This document shows positions 23,310-35,305 of a stretch of DNA of 64,000 bases, piece after piece; the stretch's first letter is position 1; each line of letters starts with the position of its first letter. Below the pieces are notes generated by a model. The model was given only the letters and a program-made list of their open reading frames with translations, searched no databases and was not told where the DNA came from. This DNA is from Austropuccinia psidii (taxonomy: Eukaryota; Basidiomycota; Pucciniomycetes; Pucciniales; Sphaerophragmiaceae). The position numbers were made by a program, and so were the translations under genes. Location of the stretch: the NCBI GenBank assembly GCA_023105745.1, contig JALGQZ010000009.1, positions 15,052,564 through 15,116,563 on the forward strand, written 5' to 3'.

Positions 23310-26300
23310 TCATGAAACCCATTTTCCTTTTTCTTTTTTCTGAAGAATTCTATTCACACATATATCCTTGGCTATTTCTCCCAGTATTTTCCTTCCTTTC
23401 TTCCTTTCTTCTAGGGTATTACCTTTCCAATTTCTTATGAATCCTTCTTCTTTGTGTATAAAGAGGTATCCATACTCTTCCCAGAAAAGATTTCCACCAA
23501 GAAGCTCCATATTATTCAAATTGAAGTCTTCTTGTGGCCAAATTCTACCATCATAAAGAGCCTTCCTTGTTTGTTCATCAAAGTAAAATACTTCCTCCCA
23601 ATACTTGTTTTCCAAATTACCCTTAATTCGTTCCTTATTCAAGAGTTCCATGAAGTCTAATTTTGACAGGTCATATCCTGGAAGATTCTTCAACCATTCT
23701 CCTCCTTTTATTCTTGATGGACCCTCAAAGTATATATCTTTGAATTCAATGTAGGGAAGAATTATGAAATCTGGCTCTTCTTCAGGTGTTGGAAGTTGCC
23801 AGTAAGACATTTCATCATAATACTTGAAGAAACTTTCTTTATCCCAGTCCATTTCCTTGTCTTTATCAAGTCTCCATGGGCTTTTTGGGTTTAAATCATA
23901 TGACAGAATAGTGTTCATGAGATCTTTTTGCAATGGTGAGACTTCAACTTCTATCAAATTTGCTTCTGGCTTTGAATATGAAGATAATCTTGGTTTAATT
24001 TCTTTTACAGAGTCATGATTATTGTAGGTCTCCCAAAGATTTGCATAAGCATGGGAGTGCTTTATTTTCTTCTTTGGAGGATCTTGAGAAATTTCATGTA
24101 TTTGGAATTCATCAGTTTGATTATATTCCTCTTCATTGTATTCCTTCATAAATTCTTCATCTTTGAAACAGTCATTAATTTTATTTCTAAGATCTTCCAA
24201 TGAGTCTTCACAGTATTGATCACTGTTCATTTCTGGCTTCATTTCAATTTCCATATCTTGTGGGTATTTTTGCTTGGAAAATATGTCAAAAAGATTCTTT
24301 CTACTATGTATTGGTGGTCCTTCTATTATTTCTGAGCCATTAATCAAAACCTGATATAACATACCATTGGTGTCAATTGGTTTATAGCTAACTTTATTTT
24401 CCTTTTTCTCTGCTTCATTAACTTCTTCCATATACCAATTTGATTTTTCATCTTGTTTGCATATATAACTTTTATTGTTTTCAGGTTCATCATCAATTTT
24501 CCAGAAGTCAGGGCATGGGCTTAAGCTTAAGTTGTTTACTTGAGGTTTTTTATTTTTAACATAATCTTCATATTCACTTGAAGGTGGTAGATTTCTGTTG
24601 ATCCATTCCTCCCACTTTTTGGGATCAAATGTAGCCCATTCCTTGTTTTCTTTTATTGCCTTGTCTAAATACCAGGCTAATGACCTTGGTTCTTCTGATT
24701 TTATTTGGTTTGATAGTTCTTCTGTTGATGGTCCCTGTTCTGGCTCTTGTGTTTCTACCTGTTGGTCTCCTTCCACTTCCTCCTGAGGTTCATTCTCTAT
24801 TCCCCTATCCATTATGGATAATCCTTTGTCTAAATTACATTCCATATACTTTATCTTTTGATAATCCTTGTTTTTTGTTGATTTGAAAATACTTTTTATT
24901 TTTGCTTTAGATTTATCTTCAGTTTCTTTTAATTTTAATTTGCTAAACAAATCCTTTATTTTTCCCATTGAACAAAGCTCCATTCCTCTTGGTGGTCCTG
25001 TTTGCCATCCTAACATATGGGGTTTGCATATTGTCATACATAATCTTCTACCATCTGCTTCTTGATAGCTAAATATTTCACCTTGTTTCTGTGAAAAGTC
25101 CAATCTAATGTTGTTGTCTGCCAAGAAGGGCCTTCCAAGGACTGTATGTACTGCTCCCTTGGCAATGAAGAAATGAATTTCTTTTTCTTCTCCAGAAGGC
25201 AAGAGTACTTGTGTGAATTCAGCCAATCCAATTAATGATGTTGTATGTCCTCCAATTCCTCTTAAATTCATGTTGAGCTTTCTGTTTGGAAGAGAGGCTT
25301 TTATTGCTGCATCTTCAGTGATTATGTTGAGCTCTGATCCTGTATCTACCAGTGCCATTACTGGATATTCTTCTTTTCCAACAAATACTTGCATAAAACC
25401 AAGTGGACAGGCATAATGAAGTCTTGGCTTTTCAAAGTCTTTAATTTTTATAGAAATAACATCTTCTTTAATGTCCAAAGTGTTAACTGATTTGATAGCT
25501 TCCTTTTCTTCAAGAGAAATCCCTTGCAGCCTGTGAATGAATGTTGGTGAAACTGATAATATTTCTTCCAAGGTTAAGTTAATTTTCTGTTCCAATATTT
25601 TCTTTATCACATTTTCAATTGCTAATTTTGGTTTTAATTCTTTCTTATCCTTTATGAATTCTTTCCTTTCATTTTTGTGGTGAACCATCTTTGTATTTAG
25701 CTTGTCACTTTCCTCCTCAACATTCTCTCTTTCTTTACTTTCAGTTCCTTCAAATGTTTCATCTCTTTTTGTATGTTTATCTTTATATTTGGTTGGAACA
25801 ATAATCTTCATCTCTTCTTCAGCCTCATCCTCATGATAGGTTCCTGGTAGTATAGGCTTTTTACTTTGAGAATCTTCTCTATTTTGGCTTTCTTGCTTAG
25901 ATAATCTTTGCTTTGTCTGTCTGAGAGCTGCATGTGTTTCCAAACTCTCAGTGGGTGAAGATACTGTTGGTGGTTCCCAATTACCCCAGTCTTCTACTTG
26001 AGCAATTGAAACTTCCTTTTCTTCCTTTTTCAGCTCAACTATCTTTTGATCTTCTGGTCTTGATAGAGGCTTTTCCTTTTCAATTATCTTGTTTGAAATT
26101 TCTTTTTGTTCCTTATCAAATTCCCTGACTAAATCCTTTGGAGATTTGGTTCCTTCTGAGGGCACTCTTTGGAAATTAGGGTAAAGGAAATTTAATCCTT
26201 GCCTACTAACAATTCTTTTTTCCATATCTTCTGCCAGGTAGCTGCATCTTGTCAATGAATGACCATTTTAAAAACAGTAATAGCACCTTAAGGGTGGTCT

Positions 26301-27653
26301 TGGATACAGTTGTGCTGGAACATAAGGTTGATAATTTGCAGGTAAAGGTGCCTGGGTATTTCTTGGTCTTAATGGTTGTGTATTTGGTGCTAAACCTGAT
26401 CCTTGTGTATTTTGTTTATCCTTCCAGACCTTCTTTGGTGGATTAACAGCCTCTGATAGTTCTTTCAGCTGGTCCAACACATCCTTCATTGGGTTGACTT
26501 CTTTTGGGGCTTCATTTACATGAGCCTCTTGAGCTGGTGGATTCTTTATTTTCTTTGTAATATCTTTCATTTGCTTGATAACCTCCTCCCAGCTTTCATC
26601 TTCAAATCTGGTTTTCTTTTTGCTTTTAATTTCATCTGACTTTGTTAATTGTGATTTCCCTTTAATAACTACTGCTGCCTCCAATTCTGACTCAATATAA
26701 TTTTTGAGGATATCCATCTCAGGTAAGATATATCCTCCATCTCTTGCTTGAACCATGGTCCTGTCTTTGATCATTTCTTTAGTAACACTACTTCTAATTT
26801 CTGGTGATAAAGAATCAAAGACATCTTCATGATAATCATTTTCCTTTTTGATATACCCATACTTCAGCAGATATTTTGAAATTATGTCATATTCCCCAAT
26901 AAACTTTCTGTATTGGGACAAACTTTTGACTCCTCCCTCCTGTTGAGTTTGATTAAATAGTCTTGTTAATGAATCTTTCCTGTGTCTTCTTTCTGGTTCC
27001 ACCTTTCCCCATTTACTGATCATTTCCTTTTTCAATTGATCCCAATCCTCCATTTCATATCCTGGCATTCCTTCAATTTCATATCTAATATCCTTATCTT
27101 CACTCCAGAATGCCATTTGCATGGCCAAATCCCTTTCATTGGCTCCTTCAATTGATGCTATCCTTTCAGCTCTTTTTATAAAATCCTCAAAATCACTTCC
27201 ATCAAAGTTGAGGTTATAATCTTTTGCCTTTATTTTAACAATCTTTCTTGTGGGTATTGTAACTCTTTCAGGTTGCTGAGTTGGTGTTGTAATATGTACC
27301 CTTTTTGCAAATCTTGCAGCTCTTGGCAATGTCCCTGGTGTGGATGTTGCAAATATCTTTGGGGTTGGTGATGGTGATGGTTGCTGGGGTCTGAGCATTC
27401 TTTCAATAGTTGCATCCTCAGTAGTCTCAGGTGAGAATTGACTTGATTTTGTCTTCTTTCTATGTCTTCTTGCAGCTCTTTCCATAGCCTTCTGTAATTC
27501 TAACCTTTTCTTCTGAAATTCTTCATCATTTTCTAAATAAGAAAAATCCTCTTCTTCACTTTCTTCCTGACCTAATTCCTCAATTCTGGACTACTCTTTT
27601 TCCAATTCCTCCTCCAAGGTTAGAGCCTTCTTTGAGGATGATTATTCCTCCAT
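23310..27653 (-). pseudogene. E Gag-protease polyprotein
   Basis: One frame runs from ATG 27653 to 23310, about 1448 codons. Order: acidic N-terminus, Gag core (about 26700-27480), a CCHC knuckle (26247-26285), a long charged region, a retropepsin with ALVDTGSELNI (about 25345) and VLGRPFL, then a ~600-residue tail of unknown function whose end is duplicated in ORF3. Three in-frame stops break it: TAA 27642-27644, TAG 27591-27593, and TAA 26268-26270. The last lies inside the knuckle: C-Y-Y-C-F-stop-N-G-H-S-L-T-R-C. Downstream starts are therefore not natural. Gag forms the particle, the protease matures it; RT is encoded elsewhere. Confidence 0.85.
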
Positions 27654-27783
27654 GATAATTGTGATCTAAAAAATGATTTTATTTTATAATTTTCTTTTTG
27701 ATTGATTATTTTTGATTTTTTTTGATTTTTATGATTTTTAAGATTGATAATGTGATCTTATTAATGATACTTGAGATTGGCAA

Positions 27784-27801
27784 GCCACTGTTGGGACACC
27801 A
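27784..27801 (-). other. E primer-binding site
   Basis: Two nucleotides inside the 5' LTR the minus strand reads TGGTGTCCCAACAGTGGC, starting with the TGG expected to pair with a tRNA CCA end. It differs from the TGGGGGCC sites of A, B0 and B1, so E uses another tRNA. The tRNA was not identified. Confidence 0.7.
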
Positions 27802-28717
27802 GATGTGGGAACTCCTTTTGTTGTGGGATAAATAATAGGCAGTACCTTGAGGGGGAAATTATTGGTGAGTCTGTTTTGAATTTCAGAATGAGCCAATAAC
27901 CATGGGTGCTAAGGTGTATTAGCTGCCCCTCTAAATATACTGAAAAAGATACCCTTTTTGATGAGATCACAAATCAATTATTTAGTTTTGTGGCTTTTCA
28001 ATTAGAGAATTTTCTTCAGCAGTCTCTATCAGTCTGTCAATAGAAGATCACTATGATAATAATGGTAATAGTTGATATTTTTTTTAATAATTTAGGTTTG
28101 CTTAACTTTCTTGTTATTGATTATAATTCTTTTTAATTAATTCTTCTAGTATTCCTTCTTTCAATACCTGAGATATTTAAATAATATAGTTTAAGATCAC
28201 TATTAATATTAATAATAATCTTGATAGCTAGCTAATACTTTTAAAGTTGATTCAATAATACTATCAATACAGCTATAATAGTTTAAGGGTAAGATAATTC
28301 TTTAATGGTGGTTTTGTTTAATATAAAGGTAAGATATAATACTATTAGGATCAATATAGATATAATCCAATATACCTAAAAAGGCTTATGATATAAGGTA
28401 TAAGGGTAAGATGATAACCCTTCTATAAATAAGGGTTATTGATAAATTAGATAAGATCACCAATGATAATATCTTAAAACACTACTTCAACACTACTACT
28501 ATAATGGTAAGACTATTAAATAATATTAAACTCTTTCATTAATATTATAAATATCTTTCATTAATTAATCATAAATAATACTATAAGATACTGAGCCTTG
28601 CTACTGATCTTTTTCAATATAAATACTAGATTATCCTACTAGAGAAGGGATGGATTGATCCTCAAGATTATTGTCTGAATCAGAAGCATGGGGGGAAAAA
28701 CAGGGAGAGAGGCCCTT

Positions 28718-28725
28718 TATTTATA
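28718..28725 (-). promoter_or_regulatory. TATA-like box of the E promoter
   Basis: The minus strand reads TATAAATA in a locally G/C-richer context, followed by a pyrimidine-rich stretch (CCTCTCTCCCTG) where initiation would be expected. The position is conserved in the other LTR (10990-10997). Confidence 0.55.
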
Positions 28726-28777
28726 CCTTTTGGGACCTCCATAGAGCCTTCCAAAAACAAGGGACTTAGAAAAAATT

Positions 28778-29315
28778 CCACCTTGAGACATTTTTGCTGG
28801 TGGGTAAAGTAAAAATGGTGTCATTTGATCAAGATATTGCACCATATGTTTGGTTGATTGCACCATTCTGAACCTTATTATTGTCAGTGCACAGCCTTGA
28901 GACATTTTTGCTAATGGTTAAATTTGGAATGGTGTCATTTGTTCAGGATATTGCACCCTATTTTTGGTTGATTGCACCATACTTTTTGAATTATACTTAT
29001 ATTTTAACTAAACTTTATTCTTATTATGCACAGCCTTGAGACAATTTTGCTAGTGGTTAAATTTGGAATGGTGTCATTTGATACAGATATTGCACCATAT
29101 GTTTGGTTGATTGCACCATTTTAAATAACTGTATTCTTATCTCTACTAACCTTATTTTTCTTCTTCACAGCCTTGAGACATTTTTGCTGGTGGTTAAATT
29201 TGGAATGGTGTCATTTGATACAGATATTGCACCATATGTTTGGTTGATTGCACCATTTTAAAAAACTGTATTCTTATCTCTACTAACCTTATTTTTCTTC
29301 TTTACAGCCTTGATC
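28778..29315 (-). repeat. Tandem repeat within E 5' LTR
   Basis: Same array as in the 3' LTR, with four full units and a partial fifth. Paired TTGCACCAT boxes are kept except in the second unit, where one box is mutated. It lies upstream of the TATA-like box in element orientation. Confidence 0.85.
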
Positions 29316-29874
29316 TGTATTTAGTTGAGTATTTCTCTATGTAAAATTTAATTTGTAAATAATACCTGTAATGTTTGGTTATGGGAGTTTAAGTGGGGAT
29401 TGAGTAATGTAACACTATGTTAACTTATATGTAAGTGTTTCTTTTATGTCAAGACACGTAACACATGATGTTGTAAGAGTAATGGTATCACTTATGTAAT
29501 ATTACACATGTTTATTCATATTGAATATTTAGATAAGCTGCATTATCTTTAAGCATATTCTTGTACCTAGTATAGAGTGTATATTATCATTTCTCTTCTT
29601 TAATCCATGATATCTAGAAAATTATTGACATTATGGGGTTGAGGCAATAGGTGACTATAGGTAAAATTTGATGTAGATTCCAGTGGATTACTTATTTTTT
29701 TTATTTTAATATAATTATCTTCCTTTTTCTTGAATTTTTTTTTCTTTACTTTTATCTTTCACTTTTTATTTTTATTTTCTTTATATATATATATTATTAT
29801 TATTATTATTGATCAAAGTTTTAGCTTTGAAATTGTGGATTTGAACCTTGGAAGAACTGGTATGGAATACCACA

Positions 29875-30093
29875 CCGTCTTGGTAAAACATTCTTCAGTG
29901 ATATATTGTTGATACTTGATTGAATATCTTCTTTCAATTCAAGTCTTGCTTTATCACTTTTTTCCAATCGTTCTTTTAAAAGAGATGCATTGTGCACAGT
30001 TGAGTTTTCCAAGTTTTGAACTTGTATTCTTAAATCTTTTAGCTGTCTAGTTATAAAAGAAATAGAATTGTCATCTGGTTGATTGTCAGGTTG
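29875..30093 (-). pseudogene. B0 Gag coiled-coil segment between E and C insertions
   Basis: Minus-strand translation gives ITRQLKDLRIQVQNLENS and SDKARLELKEDIQSS, a heptad-like charged stretch that corresponds to the coiled-coil part of A Gag. It ends in LPRR before E, and resumes as STPILD on the other side of E (A has LPRMSTPL). Upstream it joins 51857 across the C insertion. Confidence 0.75.
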
Positions 30094-30944
30094 AGTCTAT
30101 GTAGAAGTAGTAATTAGGCTATTTACAACTTTAACAGTGACTGTGACACATGATAAAGGATTTAAAATGAAGGTATTGATAGAGAATAAGGATTTTATAA
30201 TGAAATTTAAAGGACTTTACTATTATAAAATAGTGGTCGTGAGTGCTGTTGAAAGCCCTGGGTGCAGCTTTACCTGTTGGATGACAATAATAAAGACTAC
30301 AATAATTAAGATTATAATTATACCTGGTTATTTTCCAACAGTATAGCTGTTTTGGACAGTTTTACTATGTAGGAATTTAAGAGCAGGATGTGGAAAGTTT
30401 TTCTGGCTGTGAAAGGCCCTCCTTTGATGCTGAAATGGGGTGGAAAGGCTGCTAGACCTTTCCACATAGAGGAAGTGAAAATTGTTTCACTCTCTAAGAC
30501 AGGCTTTTGGTTTTAAAAAGTCCTGTATAGCATGTACTGGGCTCAGATTTGGTTTTGAAACCACATCTGGGCAGTTTTCAACAATACAGGGTGAATATTT
30601 TCATCTGGGGACCACATAGCCTTCTTCTGACGTGTATGATGTGTAGGATGCTGTACAGAAACTGTAAGGGACCCCAGTATTGACTTAATTATGAGTTATT
30701 GAAGTATAAACATGCTTCTTTGTCTTTTTGACACCTCATAATCATGGTTATGGGATATTATCCCATGGTAAGGCTGTATTGGACAAAATGTGGGATTTTG
30801 ACCTTAAAACAGCCATAACTTTGTCCGTTCTTGAGATATCAACCTCAGAATCGGTTCAGTGTGTATCCCTGTATGCTTTCTACACAATGGTACCCTTTTT
30901 TGATATCATTATCATTAGATATGGAAAAGCTATCCCATGTACAA
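30094..30944. mobile_element. Family C solo LTR, left part
   Basis: Matches the first ~860 bp of the LTR at 53582-55003. It was split by B1; the rest is at 51281-51856, giving about 1.43 kb in total. Outer ends are fixed only to within about 8 bp. GGTTG (30089-30093) and GGCTG (51857-51861) may be its duplication. No internal C coding sequence exists in this window. Confidence 0.75.
30940..30944. repeat. Target-site duplication of B1 (TACAA), left
   Basis: TACAA here and at 51281-51285, directly flanking the B1 LTR termini TGTAAG...CTCACA. Exact match. Confidence 0.9.
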
Positions 30945-32845
30945 TGTAAGATGTGACTATGAAACTGATGATAATATTACTATTAATCAACAGTACTATG
31001 TCTGTTCTTATGAAATATAATAATAAAATATTATTATAACCACAATTAAATAATTAAAGAATTATTTCTTTCACGTGTTAAGCACTACTAGTGATTTTAA
31101 CAGTGAGCAAGTAATTGTCTACAAGAATCAATTACAAGAAGAATTTAATAATAAAAACTTCTTTTATTAAAATAATAAAATTATTTTAATATATAATTAT
31201 CTTTTGCAAGAATAATTATAAAGCTAATCCTTGAAGAAAACTATTACTAGAGAAAAACTTTAAGAATTAAAGATAAATCACTCACTAATATTCCAAAGAA
31301 CTTATTGAAAGACAAGATAGAGAGATTTGACGTAGAATTGTGGATTTAGAGGATAAAAATGAATTTATAAATGTATTACAACAATATATAGTTGATTTCT
31401 ATGATTTCACGTCTTTCTGATTGATTCTGAAAGAATAAAACACTTAAGAAAATTTTGACTAATACTTACTTGTTGGTAATACAGATATAAATGATTAATA
31501 AGATGATGATACGCAAAAAACAGCAAGAAGAGGCTTCTTTTAAGTCAACAACAGCCCACAGAGGCGTGCCATGGAGCAAACTGAAAAACCAGTGAGTGAG
31601 AGAACAATAAACCTTTTTGGATTAATGATTGCATCATCTGGTGTCACGTAAGATTATCATAATTACTTAATTGATGCTTTTACGTGACTACCAACCCCAA
31701 TATGGTTAAGAATAAAAGGAGTAACATCTGTAAATCTCCTTTTATTCCAAAATAATCATTGATTTCTCAAAGTTATCAATGTTATTGCCAATTTCATCAC
31801 AGGTTTTAATTACTGTGAATTTTTGAAGATTCAGTGTTTCACGTAGAATGGTCAAAAATGGACTATAAGTAAAACTGTAATTCTTTTTGGTTGTACTATA
31901 GATAACACAGTTCACTATTGGTCCTGAATGTTTCATAAAGATTCATTAAGAATTGTATTTTTAATGAATTTTTGAAGTTTTTACCTCATTTCTACGTAGA
32001 ATTGCAAATATCAGTGTTTCACTGGTTGCTATGAGGTAAATGAATGGATAAAAGTCCAAAAAGGGTTTTAATTACTCTTTTGGGGTTTATCCATGGAAAG
32101 TCATTAAGAATTGACGTGGTTACAGGAGTCTAAGTAGCTCTTTACCTCCTTGGCACGTCAAAATAGCAGGTTATTTGCTATTTTCTTAAGATTTACAGTA
32201 GTTGTGACATGGTAACCAAGTTCCCAAAGAGGTTTAGTTTACCAATTGGGTCAAGATCAGCCATGGAACCAAGCTTTGGAGCTATCCACGCCTCTGAGTC
32301 CTCAGAAGTTGGGTACCCTGGCTCTCTTTGATGTCTTTTGTCCCCCTTGCCTATTTTTTACGTCAAAATAGTAATTTAAGCTTAAAGTGAGATATTCACT
32401 ATGGGTGTACCAAAAGTCCATGTAAGAATACCATGATATTAAGTGCTCAAAACATGCATAACACTATTCTTAGTGTATATGTAACATGGGATTTCTCACT
32501 TTCCCATTATTTTGGCTTGAAATTAAGAAAAACAAAAATTTTCACGGATCTTTTATGTGGTATTGATGATGTGGTATTGAAGTATTTTCCATTTTACCAC
32601 CTCAAAGAGTTAATTTGAGCTTATTCACTCTATGGAGCTACCCTAGGTGAATTTTTGTGTAGAATCCAAATCTGGCCTTAAATCCATGGATTTACTTACT
32701 CAATAAAAAGTTATTCATCTTTTCTGAAATCAAAAATGATGAATTTTGAATATATGCATGATTTATGAGTTATGTATAATTCAAAATTTCTTTTTAAGAT
32801 AATTGTGGCCTATTTGGGTATGTAAAATATATCTCAAGGCTCACA
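30945..32845 (-). repeat. B1 3' LTR
   Basis: 1901 bp, same length as 49380-51280. In element orientation it starts TGTGAGCC and ends CATCTTACA, like A and B0 LTRs. Confidence 0.93.
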
Positions 32846-32985
32846 TTCCCTCCCACCAAAAAATAAAATTGTACCACAATTTTATTAGTGATAAAAGAAT
32901 AAGGCCCCAAAGGGGGTTAATGTCCACTGTCCAACCTCTTGACATCACTCAGATCAAGTAATTTAAAGCACATTTATAGACATAT
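32846..32985 (-). other. B1 polypurine tract and 3' untranslated region
   Basis: On the minus strand GGTGGGAGGGAA abuts the 3' LTR. The rest shows no coding signal. Confidence 0.75.
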
Positions 32986-35305
32986 TCAGGCTTGTGGCCT
33001 TCTTTCATGTCTAAATCTTCTTGAGAGTTTATCTGAGTCAGGTATTTCTGATTCTGCGATCCATTCATCTTCATGTACCGGATTTCTATATCTGACAAGA
33101 TATTCTCTCTGATTTTTACCCCTAAGTCTCCTTTCTTTAATGACTTTCTTTATCTTTTTGTCTTCATTCTGTTCCACAGGTGGTACAGTTAAAGGAGTTG
33201 GGTTTCTTAAAGGAAACCATGCTTTGTCAGTTGGTTGTTAAGGCTTTATCAAGCTGACTGGAAAGGTGGGGTGTTTATTTTCCAATTCACCACTCAATTC
33301 CACTTGAACTGCATTGGTTCCATGTAAAGCAACAATAACAAAAGGTCCTACATAAGAATCTTTAAGTTTCTTTGGGCCTTTGATATTATTAAAATTCAAG
33401 GTTGAAACTAAAACTAAGTCCCCTACTTTGAAGTCTGGTACTTTATGACCCTTGTCCCACTTCTGCTTTGCATAATCAAAAGCATCATCCATACTTTGTT
33501 TTGCGTGGTGTTTTACTTTATCAAGCATTATCTTGAAGCTGGAGGCTGTAGGATGAATTTCAATCAAGTCTTTCCTCAGTGTGTCTGCTGGGAGTCTTGG
33601 ATTCCATCCTTTTTCTAACATAGCAGGAGTTTGTCCTGTGGAAGAATGGACTGATGTCTTGTATGCCAATTCTAGTGCAGGTATCAGAGTGCACCAGTCA
33701 TGGGTAAAGCCATCTGAGTCTTTGAATTCTAATCCATAAGCACAGAATCTCCTGATCATGTCCTCTAAAGTCTGAATCATCCTCTCTGCTAGCCCATCTG
33801 TTTGAGGGTGATATGCTGTAGAGAATGATAACTTAGTCCCAAACAATCTATGAAGATTGGTCCAAAGTGCAGATGTGAACTTGGGATCTCTGTCACTTAT
33901 GATATTCTTGAATAATCCTGTATGAGAAATAACTCTACTCCATAAAAGAAGAGCTGTATCCATAGCAGTGTCATCTTTATGACATGGTAAGAATATGGGA
34001 GTTTTGCTATATCTATCTACAATGACTAGACAAGCATTATAACTTCTGTCACCACTTGGAGGAAGAGCTGTGACCCAATCCATGTGAACAACTTCCCAAG
34101 GGGATTTTGGTTCTTGAATATGGATCATTAATCCAAATTTCTTGCCTGTACTCCTGTTTGCTTTTTGGCATCTGTCACAGGTATGGAAATATTCAATGGT
34201 TTCTCTTCTCCAAGATGGCCACCATGCATAATTCTTCACTTTTTCAAGTGTTCTGTCTTCTGACAGGTGTCCAGAGTAGATACTATCATGACATTCATGA
34301 AGAATGGTATTGATAAGTAATCTACTGCACAATGTCATAACACAAGAATGTTTTGTTCTGTGGTAAATGATTCCATCAAACAAGTGAAATCTTCCTTCAG
34401 AATAGCAATTTTTCCAAACTTCATCAAGTGCATTAACTAAAGATGTATCTTTGCAGTCTTTATCTAATAAGGAAGTCAAGATATGGCAATTCTTGTCTTG
34501 TTTATAAGATTCTCTGACCTCCTCAAAGAATTCAGTTCCAATATCAGTTATGTTAATTCCTTCAATTGGAATCTGTGGTTCAGCTTCCAAAGGTACATAA
34601 GCTGGGTTATCAGGAGTGTTGGCTAAAGCCCATCTACTAAGTCCATCAGCATTCTTGTGAATGTTTCCTGCTTTATGAACTATAGTCATGTTTCCTCTAT
34701 ATTCTTGAATAGCTATTTGCCATCTCAACATATGTCTGTTGGGAGTTTTCATGTTAAGAAGTGATTTTACTGCATTACAGTCAGTTATTACTTCAAAAAC
34801 ACTGCCATCAAGGTAATAGTGTAATTTCTCAAGTGCCCATACCAAACATAAGCACTCCATTTGGCTTGCACCATATCTGGCTTCTGTTGGTTTGATTTGC
34901 CTTGAGATATAACAAACTGGTCCTTCTGTAGGTTTGTCATCAATAATTTGGACTTGATGTAGGGCTGCCCCTAATCCATCTCCACATGCATCAATGTACA
35001 ACTTAAAAGGAATATTCCAGTCGGGCATTAGGAGTAAACGTGCTTCTGTAAGGGCTCTCTTTATCTTCTCATAAGCTTTAATTGTTTCCTCTGTCATCTC
35101 AAATACAGTCTGTTGGTCACAGATTCTATAGAGTGATTTGGCTAGAATTGCAAAGTCTTTTAAATTTTGCCTATAGTAACTAGCAAATCCAAGAAAAGAC
35201 ATCATTTCTTTTTTATTCTGGGGTATTGGCTTAAATAGTACTGCTGCCACTGTATTTTTGTCAATACCCAAGCTTAAACCAGAAACAACATGTCCTAATG
35301 CTTTA
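32986..35305 (-). pseudogene. B1 Pol, second half: RNase H, integrase, chromodomain
   Basis: Continues the RT frame broken at 45400. Features in order: [24 protein letters not shown], RNase H ([42 protein letters not shown]), HHCC finger ([11 protein letters not shown]...CDRCQK), DDE core ([25 protein letters not shown]), VGDLVLVS, then a chromodomain (EYLVRYRN...HEDEWI). A TAA at 33238-33240 separates the integrase from the chromodomain in the same frame. All visible catalytic residues are kept. The start at 35271 in this piece is only where the A insertion ends, not a true start. Confidence 0.9.
35301..35305. repeat. Target-site duplication of A (CTTTA), left
   Basis: CTTTA here and at 45400-45404. 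Removing A and one copy restores the B1 RT frame. Confidence 0.95.

Larger units (their letters stand above)
10057..29874 (-). mobile_element. Element E: complete 19.8 kb Ty3/Gypsy-type retrotransposon
   Basis: Matching LTRs (10057-12146 and 27804-29874, TGTGG...CCACA) enclose, in minus order, PBS, Gag-protease (27653-23310), ORF2 (22931-22566), ORF3 (22318-21632), 6.2 kb of noncoding DNA, and RT-RNase H-integrase (15398-12255). It sits in B0 gag with a 4-bp duplication. The LTRs differ by roughly twenty substitutions by eye plus a ~20-bp indel, so it is fairly young, but stops in gag, ORF3 and pol make it non-autonomous now. The RT resembles a basidiomycete Ty3 group with an FIDDGG box and no chromodomain (from memory). 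Confidence 0.9.
27804..29874 (-). repeat. E 5' LTR
   Basis: 2071 bp, near-identical to 10057-12146. It includes the tandem array at 28778-29315 and a TATA-like box. It ends CCACA followed by CCGT, the mutated copy of the 4-bp target duplication. Confidence 0.92.
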
